DNA of 64,000 nucleotides from Apteryx mantelli (lineage: Eukaryota; Chordata; Aves; Apterygiformes; Apterygidae): contig NC_089979.1 of assembly GCF_036417845.1 (NCBI RefSeq), positions 1,541,424 through 1,605,423 of the forward strand, written 5' to 3'. Positions 36,501 through 47,700 of the stretch are shown one piece after another (position 1 is the first letter of the stretch; each line of letters starts with the position of its first letter). The position numbers were made by a program, and so were the translations under genes. The notes beneath the pieces were generated by a model that was not told the origin of the DNA, did not search any database, and was given only the letters and a program-made list of their open reading frames with translations.

Positions 36501-39500
36501 CCCCTCGCTGGAGGAGAGCCGGCGGATCTCCCGTCCTTGGCCGAGTCGTGGCTGCCGCAGGTGTGCGAGCTGCTGCAGGTCTCCCCGGACAAGGTGAACC
36601 GCGGGGAGCTGGCCGCCTTCGTGTCCTACGCCATCAGCTTCCCGTGCAACTTCCAGGGGCTGCTGGACACGTACTGCGTCATGAGGTGAGGACGCCGGGG
36701 CTCTCTCGCCGGGGTGCGCTTCGCTCTGCGGGCTCTCCCACCTCCCTGGGAGCCCATGTCTTAGACGTTACAAAGATGGGGAGCGCAGCGGGGCAAATGG
36801 GGCCAGGCTGGTCCCTCCTTTCGTGGTGAGACGGAGCTGGGGGACAGGAACGGAGAGGGCAGCTCTTGAAAAGCCTCTGCTGCCGGGCCGCTGTCTTGGG
36901 TAGCGTTTACGCCTTGCAGAAGCCCTGCTGCTTCCCCGTTGCCTGACGCAGGACTTCAGCCTGCTGCTAAATCCGTGCTCGGTCCCCGTCTCCTCATCGC
37001 TTTGCCCTGATCCTCGCCGTTGCGAGCACGGCATGGAGAGGGGTTGAGGGGTCCCCCGTCTCCTCCAGCGGCAAGAAACAGAGGAACAGGTTTGAAACCC
37101 AGAAAAGGAGGAGGCTCCTCCTGCGACGTGCAGCTGAGCTGGGCAACTCGCCGCCTCGGGATGCAGTGGGGGCTCAGGGTTTAGCTGGGCTCAAGGGGAG
37201 ACCGGACACATCAAATCCATTGAAACAGTCTCTGGCTCAGACAGTTTCTGAACAGCAAATTCCTGGTGCCTGGAAGCAGGCACACTTGTCCGCTTTTATC
37301 GCTTTTTCCAGTGCATCCACTGCTGGCCGCAGGTGGAGATGTGTAGCGGGATAGAAGGCCTCGTGTTGCGGCCAGTGCCACAGCTCTGTGCGTGGCCTGC
37401 TCCAGCTCTGGGCCCGCCGTGTCCTCACCAGACCAACCCTTCTCCTTGCTCTTGTCAGGAGCGGCCTTCCCAACTTCTGTGCCGTGGCCCTGGCCCTAAA
37501 CCAGCTGGGCTACCGCGCCGTCGGGGTGCGCCTGGACAGCGGGGACCTGGCCAAGCAGTCCAAGGAGATCCGCCGGGTGTTTCGTGCCTGCGGCGCCCGG
37601 TGAGTCCCAGACACCTTCCCGGGTCGGGGATCCTGTGGAGAGCCTGTCGCACCGAACCTCCTCCTGCCCTCTGCACCCGCGTCAGGGTTTTCGCGGGGTG
37701 CGGAGGGTGTTCGGCCCTCGCTGCCAGCCCAGCGGTTCGTTGTAAGTTTGGCGCTGTGGGGAAAGCGGCTCCGTCTCGTGTGTGAAGAGCGCTCAGGGAA
37801 ACTGGGTGAGGTTGGGAGTGCTTGGGCTTGAGTCGCAGAGCTCCAGCCTGGCTTGGCATCTCCTGGCTGGGGTGACCAGGGTGGCAGCAGTCGAACGGCC
37901 CTCGCCGCTCTGCCTGGGGTGGTTGCAGCCGCTCGCCTGCTCAGTCCCTCTGTGCCTCGCTTTTCTCTCCAGCTTCCAGGTCCCCTGGTTCGAGACCCTC
38001 TCTATTGCCGTGAGCAATGACATCAGCGAACAGAGCCTGGAGGACTTTATCCGAGAGGTGAGGTGGCCACCTCCGAGGTTGGGACATCACCTCCGCCTTT
38101 GCTGGAGGCCTCCGAGCTTCGGGGGGGGGGTGGGAAGGGCGGATGTGTGGGGAGTGAATGTGACAGTCGCCTGGCATCTCTCTGCTACTTGGTGTCTCCC
38201 TACGTGACAGCAGAGATGAAGGATATCCAGGCTGGAAAAAATGGATTCTGGGTGGGATGGACAGATGGATACCAGGCACCTTTGGGCAGAGCAGCCTCTG
38301 ACTGCCCCATGGCTCTGGTTTTAGCATGGGCTAAAAACCAGCAGCAGGACTGAGCTGTTGACAGCCGCTGTCTTCTCTGCCGTATCAGGGGAGCGAGATC
38401 GACATGATCGGCGTCGGGACGAACCTGGTGACGTGCCCCCGGCAGCCCTCGCTGGGCTGCATTTATAAGGTAACGGCGGCAGGGGCTCAGCTCTCTGCCC
38501 CGCTCGGCTCGTGCGGCGTGGGCATTCCCGGCTCCTGCTTGGGCTCGCGCGTCTGGGCCGAATAGCAGAGGGGAGACCAGCTCTGCCGGACACCGCTGCA
38601 AGGCAAAAGTCCCGTTTCTTGCAGGTGACGTTCCCAAGAACACCGTAACGAAAAGCTTGTGGGGGGGGGCTGGGTCAGGAGGCGCCAGAATTTCCACCGT
38701 TGGGGTTGGTTTGGGGTGTTTTTAATGACTTATTTGGCTGTTTCACATCAGGGGCCTCCCAGCTTGCAGGGTCACATGGAAAGAGGTGACAGATTGGCTC
38801 CTTTGGGTTTAGGCCCGGCAGAACGGGGCTGCAGCGCAGGTGTAGAGAGAAGCGCCGGAGCCGCTCTGCCCGGCTAAGAGCGGCCGGCGTGCGCTGGGAT
38901 CTCCGCACAGTCCCTGGCACCAACGTGAGCTGGTGCTTGCCACCAGCTTGCTAGGTGCCCGTCCCCATAACCTCTTCCTTCGTCCCTCAGCTGGTGAAGG
39001 TGAACGGCTTCCCTTGCCTGAAGCTCACGGAGGACGAGGAGAAGATGACGATCCCTGGGACTAAGACGGTGTATCGGCTCTACGATGCTGCTGGTGAGCT
39101 CTGCTGCTCGCGGTGCCCATCGTCTGCCCCCGCTGCCCGTCGAGACGGCCTGGTTGGCCCGCTGGCAGCGTTGCAGCCTGGGCAGGCGCGGTGGAGCTCC
39201 CTGCGAGGGCAGCTGGGCTGGTGCTGCCAGCTGCACCGCTGGGACTTGGTGTTTCTCCAAACCACGGGCTGGTTTGGTGCCGGGCAAAGGTTTTGGGAGA
39301 CTCCTCTGGCAGTGCTGCCCTGTAGAGCTGCATCCCCTGACCCCTCCTGCCCCGTAATCCTGCCCGCGGCATTGCAATTTGTCTGCTCGCCCCTAACCCG
39401 GCGCCCTCACAGGTCACCCCTTCATGGACCTCATGGCCCTGGAGGAGGAGCCCTCGCCCAGCGCAGGCCAGGAGCTCACGGTCCACGTCCTGGGGAGGAG

Positions 39501-40607
39501 CGGAGAAGCCAGCCAGGTCAGGCCCGCCACCGTGGAGACCCTGCATCGCACGTACTTCAGAGACGGACAGGTCAGAGCCGGCTCTGCCCTCTCTCCTCCG
39601 CGGGCTCAAACCCAGCGCGTGCGGCGCTGGCCAGGGTGCAGCCGACCCCACCGTCGGCGTGGTGTGGCAGGGGCACTGTCCATGCCGTGTGCAGAGCGTG
39701 TCCGCCCAAGCGAAGAGGCCAGGGAACGGAGGAGGTGTGGGGCGAGGAGACTCCCCTGGCGATGCTGGCAAGGCGCAGTCCCTCTGGGGTTGGGACGCGT
39801 CCCTGGGAAATCCCAGTTCCCTTCCGAACGCCTCAAGGTGGATGCAGCTTTTGCCCCATCCGAGGTGGGTTTCCCTGGAGCCTCAGCAGAGTCTGCTGGG
39901 TCTCGGCATGGCCGTGTGGGAGGTGGAGACGTGGGAATTCCCCCGCTGAGCCCTCAAGGGTCTCGCGGCTGCTTTCAGCCACGTGGCGTCATGGCGAAGC
40001 TTTGGTCTCTCTCTGGGTGATGTTGCAACTGCGTTGCTAAAACCCAAGGTTTTAGCAAAAAAAACCCCCCAAGAAACTGGCCTTCATGAAGCTCCTACGC
40101 TGAGCAGGCATCTGGTGCGGGGACGCCTGCCAGCCGGGAACGCACCGCTGCCAGAGGTGTCCCCTCCGCGGGTGAAGGACGAAGCTGGGTGTGATTTTTT
40201 TCCCACTAGCTTTGGTAGGAGCGAAACCTGAGCGCGGAGCTGCCCCCAGCCCCCGGGGCTTGGTGCTGGCTCCTTGTAGGGACGCGGTCGCGTGCCTCCC
40301 TCCCGCAGGTGTGCGAGGCGCTGCCCAGCCTGCCGGAGGTGAGGAGCCACGCGCAGGTCTCCCTCGGCCGGCTCAGCCCTGCGCACCGGAGACTCCACGA
40401 GCCGGAGCCCTACCCGGTACGGTGACGACCTGCTGGGGGCCAGGAGGTCGCCCCCCACCACCCCTGCTGCAGGAGGTGGGACGAGGGGGCTGTTCCTCAC
40501 CTCCCTCGGGGTTGGGAAACGCTCACCGTCTTCTCGTGCTCTTGCACCAGGTGGCCATCACGGAGAAGCTGCACCTCCTCTTCGGGGAGCTGCGACAGGC
40601 CAGCTAG
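33555..40607 (+). CDS. NAPRT, nicotinate phosphoribosyltransferase
   Basis: Cytosolic first enzyme of the Preiss-Handler route: nicotinate + PRPP (ATP-coupled) to nicotinate mononucleotide for NAD synthesis. Exons: 33555-33741, 34830-34957, 35340-35422, 35678-35808, 35896-36011, 36492-36685, 37459-37599, 37973-38057, 38389-38469, 38991-39093, 39413-39570, 40309-40416, 40551-40607, giving 523 aa (human 538). All introns are GT-AG and phases close. The N-terminus [20 protein letters not shown] matches human after its extra 15 residues. Other landmarks are [27 protein letters not shown], the AHSFV motif (His200, counterpart of the phosphorylated His of bacterial enzymes), RLDSGDL (304-310, PRPP/product-binding region) and [16 protein letters not shown]. 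Intron 1 carries an 83-bp tandem repeat. The gene lies 1.6 kb downstream of EEF1D, same strand, as in mammals. Confidence 0.97.
33800..34345. repeat. 83-bp minisatellite in NAPRT intron 1
   Basis: Units beginning ACCTAGGTGGGACAGGGACA start at 33931, 34014, 34097, 34180 and 34263, exactly 83 bp apart, with decayed partial copies before and after. Each unit has several runs of four to six G on the plus strand (GGGGGACATGGGGGACC-like), so the transcribed strand has strong G-quadruplex potential. Copies differ at only a few positions, which indicates recent expansion or homogenisation. Confidence 0.92.
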
Positions 40608-41660
40608 CGAGTGCCCCGCGCTTGCCCTCCGAGCCGTCCGAACCCGGGCCAGACACAGCCCTTGCCAGGAGCCAGCTCTTCCTACGTGCTCCTTAAAGAT
40701 CTGGTGACTAATTGGTAATTAATGGCTCTAATGACGTCGTTGCTCTGCGGGTGCTAAGCCGAGGCCCTTCTAGGAGCAACGTCCCCTCCCTGCCCATCCC
40801 AGCAGCCCCGTGCCTCCTGCGTTCGCAGCGTCGCCAGCCCCCGGCGGCCTCGCGCGCTCCGTGCCTTCGGCGCCGCCTGCCTCGGTGGCCGTGCTGGCCC
40901 CGTGCCTTCCGCGTTCGCAAAGGCGGTGCCGCCGCTCCTGTCGCTGCCCCTGTGCCGCAGCTCTCGCGTGTCTCTGGGACGCAGCCGGCTCCTCGCGCCG
41001 CTTGCAGGCACGTTTTAATGCAACTACATCCAAGTCGCGCTGCCCCGTTTCGGGTTGCACTTTGAATCCTAAGCAAGGCCACGGAGAGCGGTCAGAAACG
41101 CAGAGCGGAGCGCGAGGGTTTTGGCAGGGAGCATTCGCCAGCCTGCTCCGCGCTGCAGAGCAGCACGCGGCCGCACAAGCTGGGTTTAAACGCCCTGGCA
41201 AAGGCACGGCTGCAGCCCGGAGCGTCCCAGCGATGCCTCTGCTGCTGCCACCACCAAACCAGCCCGCTGCAGCGTCGCCGCGGCGGAGGCCGGGGACCGA
41301 CGCCACGGCCCCAAGCCCACGTTGAGGCTCGCTGTCATCACGAAAGACATGGTTTTAAGTAAAAAAGGGGCCCTGGACATGGAAATTACCCACCCATCTG
41401 CCCAGCTCGTGCTTTGCGGGACATCCGTGGCAGGACGCGCTTTGCCCTTTCTGCTCTCAACTTTGACTCTCCGACCACTTTTTTTTAATCTTTCCCTTTT
41501 GTATCAGTCCACGAACATGTGCTCTAGAGCATGGAGACTGGTTTCACATTGACACAGGGAATCTTTAACTTGACTGTTATATTGCAAGCGTGTCGCTAAT
41601 CTCTGCCGTTACTTTGTCCCAAGCACAAAGTGAAATAAATGCCTTAACCCACTAACTGCA
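40608..41660 (+). other. Probable NAPRT 3' UTR
   Basis: About 1 kb after the stop codon. The first canonical AATAAA downstream is at 41634-41639 (AAGTGAAATAAATGCC), followed by a GT-rich stretch (TTTGTGGCTGTCCTGG). Bases 40800-41330 are CpG-rich with an open plus-strand frame that I do not recognise; composition alone explains it. An upstream non-canonical poly(A) site is possible. Confidence 0.5.
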
Positions 41661-44600
41661 AACGCACTTTGTGGCTGTCCTGGTCCTTCAAACAAAACTC
41701 CCTCCCTTCAGCTTGAACGTTTAACTCAATGTTCTTCACTTCACGTCATGGTTTAGAATTGAATAAGGCAAAATAAAAAGCGAGCGATTACAGCAAAAGT
41801 GCCTGGGCTCTTCCCAGGCAAGCGCGCTACGTCCCCATGTCGTGGCAGCCCATCGCCCTCATTCCTCCTCTGGCTCCTACTTCTTTCGTGGCGCCTTTCA
41901 GGGTATGTCTCAAACGTGGGGCAGACAGGACAGCTGAAGCAATGACCGTTCAAAGACTTTATCACAGTGGAATCAACAAAATTTGTTACATGGAATGGAA
42001 AAGAAAACCCCACGTCAAAGACTTCCCTTCTGAGATGAACATGTTTTCGCTAATCCGATCTGGATTCGTAAGAGAACGATACCGAATCCTTTCCCCCAAG
42101 CTTGTAAAATGTACAACCAAAGAGACCCAAATCGAGCCACACGCTAAAACGTGCAGCGAGGGAGGGCAACACAAATCGCCGGCGAGATTCGCCTGCTGTT
42201 CCTTGCAATAGAGACCCAGCTTCAACACTGGGCTCTTCCCGACACCAGCCCCGATGGCAGGAGCCTGGATTTTCACGCTGGTGTTCAGCCTTAACATCCA
42301 CGCTCCCGTCTCCAGTGAAGGCAGGGAAAGGTGGCTGGATTTGCACATCCTCCCCAGCACCGTCTTGGTAAGAGGTATTTTTGTTGGTTTACATTTTTGG
42401 AGCAGGTGTTGATGGGGAAAAAAAAAACCAACCCCCCCACACTAGAAAGTAAGAGCTTAGCAAAGCATTGCCTGATGCTGGTTTTTTTTTTTCTAAAAAA
42501 ACAGGCTAGGAGAAGCACTGTTGCAGTGCTACAGCTGGGCCCGTCATGGGTAAGGCACTGTATCATGCTTAGTACATTAAGGGGGGGGCAAACAAACCCA
42601 AAACTCCAGCTAGGAGGAAGCTGGTTTTCATTTTAACTTAAAAATTTTAGAGCTAAAGTGCCAGAGACACAAAATCCTAGCCCACACTGTACCTGAGTAG
42701 AGATGTCCTGAGTTCTTACATGCTACTGAATGAAGAGCGGCTTTCAACAGACGAGGAAAAGATGGTCACAGGCACCAGCAGCATTGGTTGATGCTTCATC
42801 TGTCTCTTCTTGTAGAAGTACCTTGCTCCACGGCACAGAAGAGCGCAAGGGAATGAGCCAGAGGAGCTTCATGAGTCAGGTCACAAGAGCAAGCGGGTAA
42901 ACCCATCCGCAGGCCGATCCTCTGCTAGATTTGCCTCCTGCCCACAGATGGAGAGACAAACTCTTCAAACACTGTCGCTTTGGCATCAGGAATTCAGCTC
43001 ACCAGGTGAATCATGGCTCCAAAGCAGGGCACAGTCTCTCCCCCCTTGGTCGTGCACTGTCTGCTACGGCTCTCCGACAATGTTCATCCAACGTTTCCAG
43101 TGTTATCGTTGAAAATCCGAAACACCCTGCTTGTAGGGCTGGTACGCGTGCAGGAGCTAACAACACACAGAGTTTTACCTGCAACAAGCAGGGCTTTTGG
43201 AAGTGGAAGTGCTCAGTGATCCAGTGCGGCACACTCGGAAAGGGCAAGCGCCAAACTGCGTGGCCTGGAGAGACAAAGCCACCAGGGAAATCTCTGAGCG
43301 CTCCAGCAGCTTTGAGGTCTCACTGTGTGCCAACCATCCAGGTCTGTTATATGCCAACCATCCTTTGTAGAAACCGCGTACAGAAATAAAGGAGGTATGT
43401 GAAAGCTGTCAAGGCCCCAATTAGCCTGGTTACCCTGCTGCCAGCTAAAATGGCCCTAATCCCACGTGCATCGCTGCGTGTCCCAAGCAGACAGGTTCTT
43501 CTGACCAACACAAAGCTACAGGTTGCACGTTAACACAGGCTGCAGGAATTATAAAGAGGGGGGGAAAAAAGGAGGAAAAAAAAAAAGAAAAAAAAAAAGA
43601 GAGAAGGAAGGTGATTACAGCTGCACGTGCTATGATGTGGCTACTGGATGCACCCCTCAGGTTTCTGGTGTACTGTCAGTCTTAAATCTGAGCAGCCCAA
43701 TTCTTAGCACAGATTCCCTTAACTGCTTCCTGCGGCCACTGAGAGCACGTGCTTAATGGTAGACAACCCCCAATTTGCAAATGTAAATTATTTAAATTAA
43801 TAGAATACCAGTTTCCCCAGAGATCCTAAGTCTTATTGCAGTTATGGCAGAAAACCCAACCGTGTTCATTTTTATATTTTTTTCCCCCTCAGAAGTGTGT
43901 TACTGCTCTTCAGCATGGATCTCAGAAATCAATGTGGAGATAGGACAGTAAGTGCCAAAATGAGATGGAAGACCTCATTCTGTAGCAATGCTGCAGAATT
44001 CAGAAAAAGATGACAGCATAGTGGGGTTGTTCCTCTGCCCCATCTCTTTTCCAGTTTTGTTCTTACAACAATACGTATTTTTAAAGCATATTTCCAGCTC
44101 CAAGCATCCAGTTAATCTCATGCTTGAAAATAAGGGATAATGGGTAAAAGTGCCAGAGAGATTAGTGCTGGATAAGGGAAGTCATGACGATTCGGGGACC
44201 ATGACAGTTGAAGAAAGGTCCCCACCTTATGGGGGGGTCGTATCTCAGACCTCAAGGAAAACCCTCTTCCAGAGGCATCTAACAACACAGGTGCAGCTCA
44301 CACCTGGTTTTCCCACTCAGCAGGTCCATGTGAGGAAGTGTTACTCAGGGTGAGACCACGGTTTTCTTGTGCTCTTTGCAAATCTGAGGATAACTGCTCA
44401 TGTTCTGATTAGAGCTGCTGGTCCTGACCTTCAGAGGGAAGAGGTGGTGGGGAGGAAGTTGTGGGAGGACCCTGAGGACAGAGCTGCAGAGAACCTTGGG
44501 AAGGAGGAGGGGTGGGAAAGGTGAATGTGTTTGAGTGTAAATAATTCAAAGTTCAGGTCTGCAGAAGTACAAACTATCACTTGGTAAGGCCAGGTACAGG

Positions 44601-44789
44601 ATTTGCAAACCTTGACAGGCTCACGTAGACAGCTTGATACCAGGTGCTGGAAGAGGCAAGAAGAGGCAGAAGTGCAAGGTCAGTGTACACACTCTGGCTG
44701 CTTTCACCGATTAACAACTGCAGGTTTGATCCAAGCTCACATTTCCGAAACCTCGCTGCTCTGCATGGCAGCACCAGCCCAAGGCGAAG
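41661..44789. other. Intergenic stretch between NAPRT and the CYLD-like gene
   Basis: NAPRT and the CYLD-like gene converge here, so this interval should include the 3' UTR of the latter on the minus strand (downstream of its stop at 44790). It contains a purine-rich A-tract at about 43556-43607 (GGGGGGAAAAAAGGAGG followed by A runs) and mixed sequence with only short open frames. No transposon or RNA gene was recognised. I see no canonical minus-strand AATAAA close to the stop; a TATAAA variant is present in the poly-T patch near 43872. Confidence 0.5.
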
Positions 44790-47700
44790 TCACTTGTAAA
44801 GCGCCATCTTCTTGCTCTGGTACATATACATGTAGGCATCGCAGAAGAGGCGTTTGGCCACTCCATCCATGTCCCGGGGTTGCTCCAGAGCCAGCGCAGC
44901 CACTGGCAAGTCCAGGTATTTGGCAACTTCAGGGCACAGCGTTACCACGGGAATGTTGAAGCCATTTTCATCTCCTAACCCAGAAAGAGGGAGATAAGTC
45001 TGAGTCCCAACCAGGTCCCAAGGGACAAGTATTCACAGCTCAAGCAGATACCATAGCAAGGGACAGTAACATAGTGCCTTGGCTGAGATATCGAGATGCC
45101 AAGAACAAATTGAGGCAGGACAGAACTGTCCTTGCCCACACGGCAGCCAGCCCTGTCTGGCTCAAGAAGTCCCTCATCTGAAAACAGCCAGAGGATGAGA
45201 GCACTAGAAGGAATTCTCACGTGTGCTCGGCCTGGTCATCCTCTTGCCTAGGCTTTGCTTAATGATCGCTGTTGGAAGCAGGATCCTGAGAGTGCCTAAT
45301 TCAGGTATGGGGCTTCAGGGGAGAAGGCTATCCCTTGCTAAATAAAGCTGCTATTCCCCAGCACCCCTCATTCACCCTGAGAGCCTCATGCTCCTTTTAG
45401 ACATGGCACGAAGTCGTTCTGAAACACTGCTGAAACCGTCCACCACTGTGCCTCAAAGCAGACTGACCAGCGCCTACGTGATGTGCGTTACAGACCCTCA
45501 TAGATGCCCACCAAGCCCGCCACCGTCCTCACCGTGCCTGTCGGCCATGCTGTCAAAGAACATCCAGTGTTCGTTCTCGGGGCCGTATTTCACAAAGGAG
45601 ACGTAATGGCTGGTCTCGATACAGAGCACTGCAAAGAGCTCCATCTTCTCGCGGGGGACCTGCTGGCTGCCCCGGGGGCTCCTGCTGTGAAACTCTTCGG
45701 GGACGTGCAGCCTGGTTGGCTTGTGCGCTTTGCGCCGGTAATGGGAGTGAACCTGAGGAGAGACGGTGGGGTGGCACTGCTGAGCAGGCAGGACTTTATT
45801 CTCAGCTGATCTGCCTTCCACGCAGCTGACTCTTCCCCATGTACACCAAAACATCAACATCCTGAAAGCTAGAAGTTGAGATGGGAAGCTGCTACCCTCC
45901 ACATCTGGAGTAGTGTGTCCAGTTCTGGGCTGCCCAGTACAAGAGGGATGTGGCACTACTGGAGCAAGTGCAGCGAAGGGCTACAAAGATGATGAGGGGA
46001 CTGGAGCATCTCTCTTCTGAGGAAAGGCTGAGAGAGCTGGGTCTGTTTAGCCTGGAGAAGGCTGAGAGGGGATCTTATCAATGTGTACAAGTATCTGAAG
46101 GGAGGGTGTCAAGAGGATGGGAGCAGACTCTTCAGTGGCGCCCAGCAACAGGACGCGAGGCAACAGGCACCAACTGAAACACAGGAAGTTTCATCTGAAT
46201 ATGAGAAAAAACTTGTTCACTGTGAGGGTGAGAGCGCACTGGAACAGGTTGCGCAGAGAGGTTGTGGAGTCTCCTTCTCTGGAGATATTCAAAACCCGCC
46301 TGGACACAATCCTGTGCAATGTGCTCTAGGTGACCCTGCTTGAGCAGGGGGGTTGGACTAGATGATCTCCAGAGGTCCCTTCCAATCCCAACCATTCTGT
46401 GATTCTGTGAAAGGCCAGAAAGCTGCAGGAGTGCTCCTGGTGAGACAACGCGAAGGGCCCAGCACTCAGTCTGTGCAAAATCAGTGCTTATTTAGTCTCT
46501 ACGTAAGCAGAGGGCAACGCATGAGAGTTTAGTAACATGCGGCACCTGACCCCGCTCACGTAGCTCATTCAGTCAGCAGAACTGACCGCTCAGGAAAGGG
46601 CCCCTCTGTACCCAACCTGAACAGCAGCAGGGACAGCAAGGGAAACGTGGGTATTTCAGAGGTTTTGATCTTTTGTCAGCCACCGAGGCAGATTTTGGAA
46701 GCACCCAAAGGAACTGAATACCTGTTTGGAGCAGGAGCTGCAGAACTGCTTCAGGCCCGTAGCTGCGAACATCTTGTCTTTGAAACACTCCGAACACTCC
46801 AGGGTGGCGACATCGCCACACACGCAGCACTCCCTGGGACCTGCAGAGGCAACAGGGTAATAGGACGCGTCCTCTCTAGGTCTCACCTGAAATGCACCTT
46901 GTCCTGCCAAAACTAGTGTTCAGGGAATAGGAATCACAGTACGATCCCCCCCTCATAACCCAAAGAGACAAGACCTGTCACATGGTTCCTCACAGACCCA
47001 GCTGTCAGCTTTACCGTTGCCCAACAACTTACTGTCTAGCAGCAGATCCGTTATATCCAGCTCTAAGGAAGGAATGATTTTGCTGAACATTTTATATTCC
47101 TTCCCAAAACGTGGCATTTGGATAATGAAGCAAGATGGGATCTGGGAAAAGAAAGGCAAATGAGTCACCAAGCCAGAAGAGACAAGTCCTAGAGACTCTT
47201 CTCTCCTTATTGCTGCTCGGACTAAAGATTTTCTGCTCAAGTTATCCACAGGACACAACAGCAACAGGGGAAAGCAATATCCCTCTTCCTTCATGTTCAG
47301 ATTTCCCAAGACTTCTCTCAGGTTGTGGCTATGCTGCTGCTTTGCTACGTTAGATATAAGACACACTAGACCCACTGCTGACTAACTAGCAGGCACAGGT
47401 ATGTTGGAGGAAGAAAGAAAAAGGCAGCAGATAGCGAGGAAGACGGAAGGTAGCTGGGCTCACCTCCACTAGCTTCAGATCGGAGGACAGGAAGGAGTGT
47501 TCTACTAACTGCTGCACATCAGGAACCACCAGATCCTCCTGTTTGTCCATAAATATCTGGTAACAGTAACAGTCCTGCTCCTCCTGGCCTCCAGACCTGC
47601 AGGGAGTGGTCACAGGGAGCTTGTTTACTTGGTGCCACAGACATCTGAGCTCTCAGAGGACGTATTGTTTTTGTCCTGTGATAGCTTCTGGGTACAAGGC

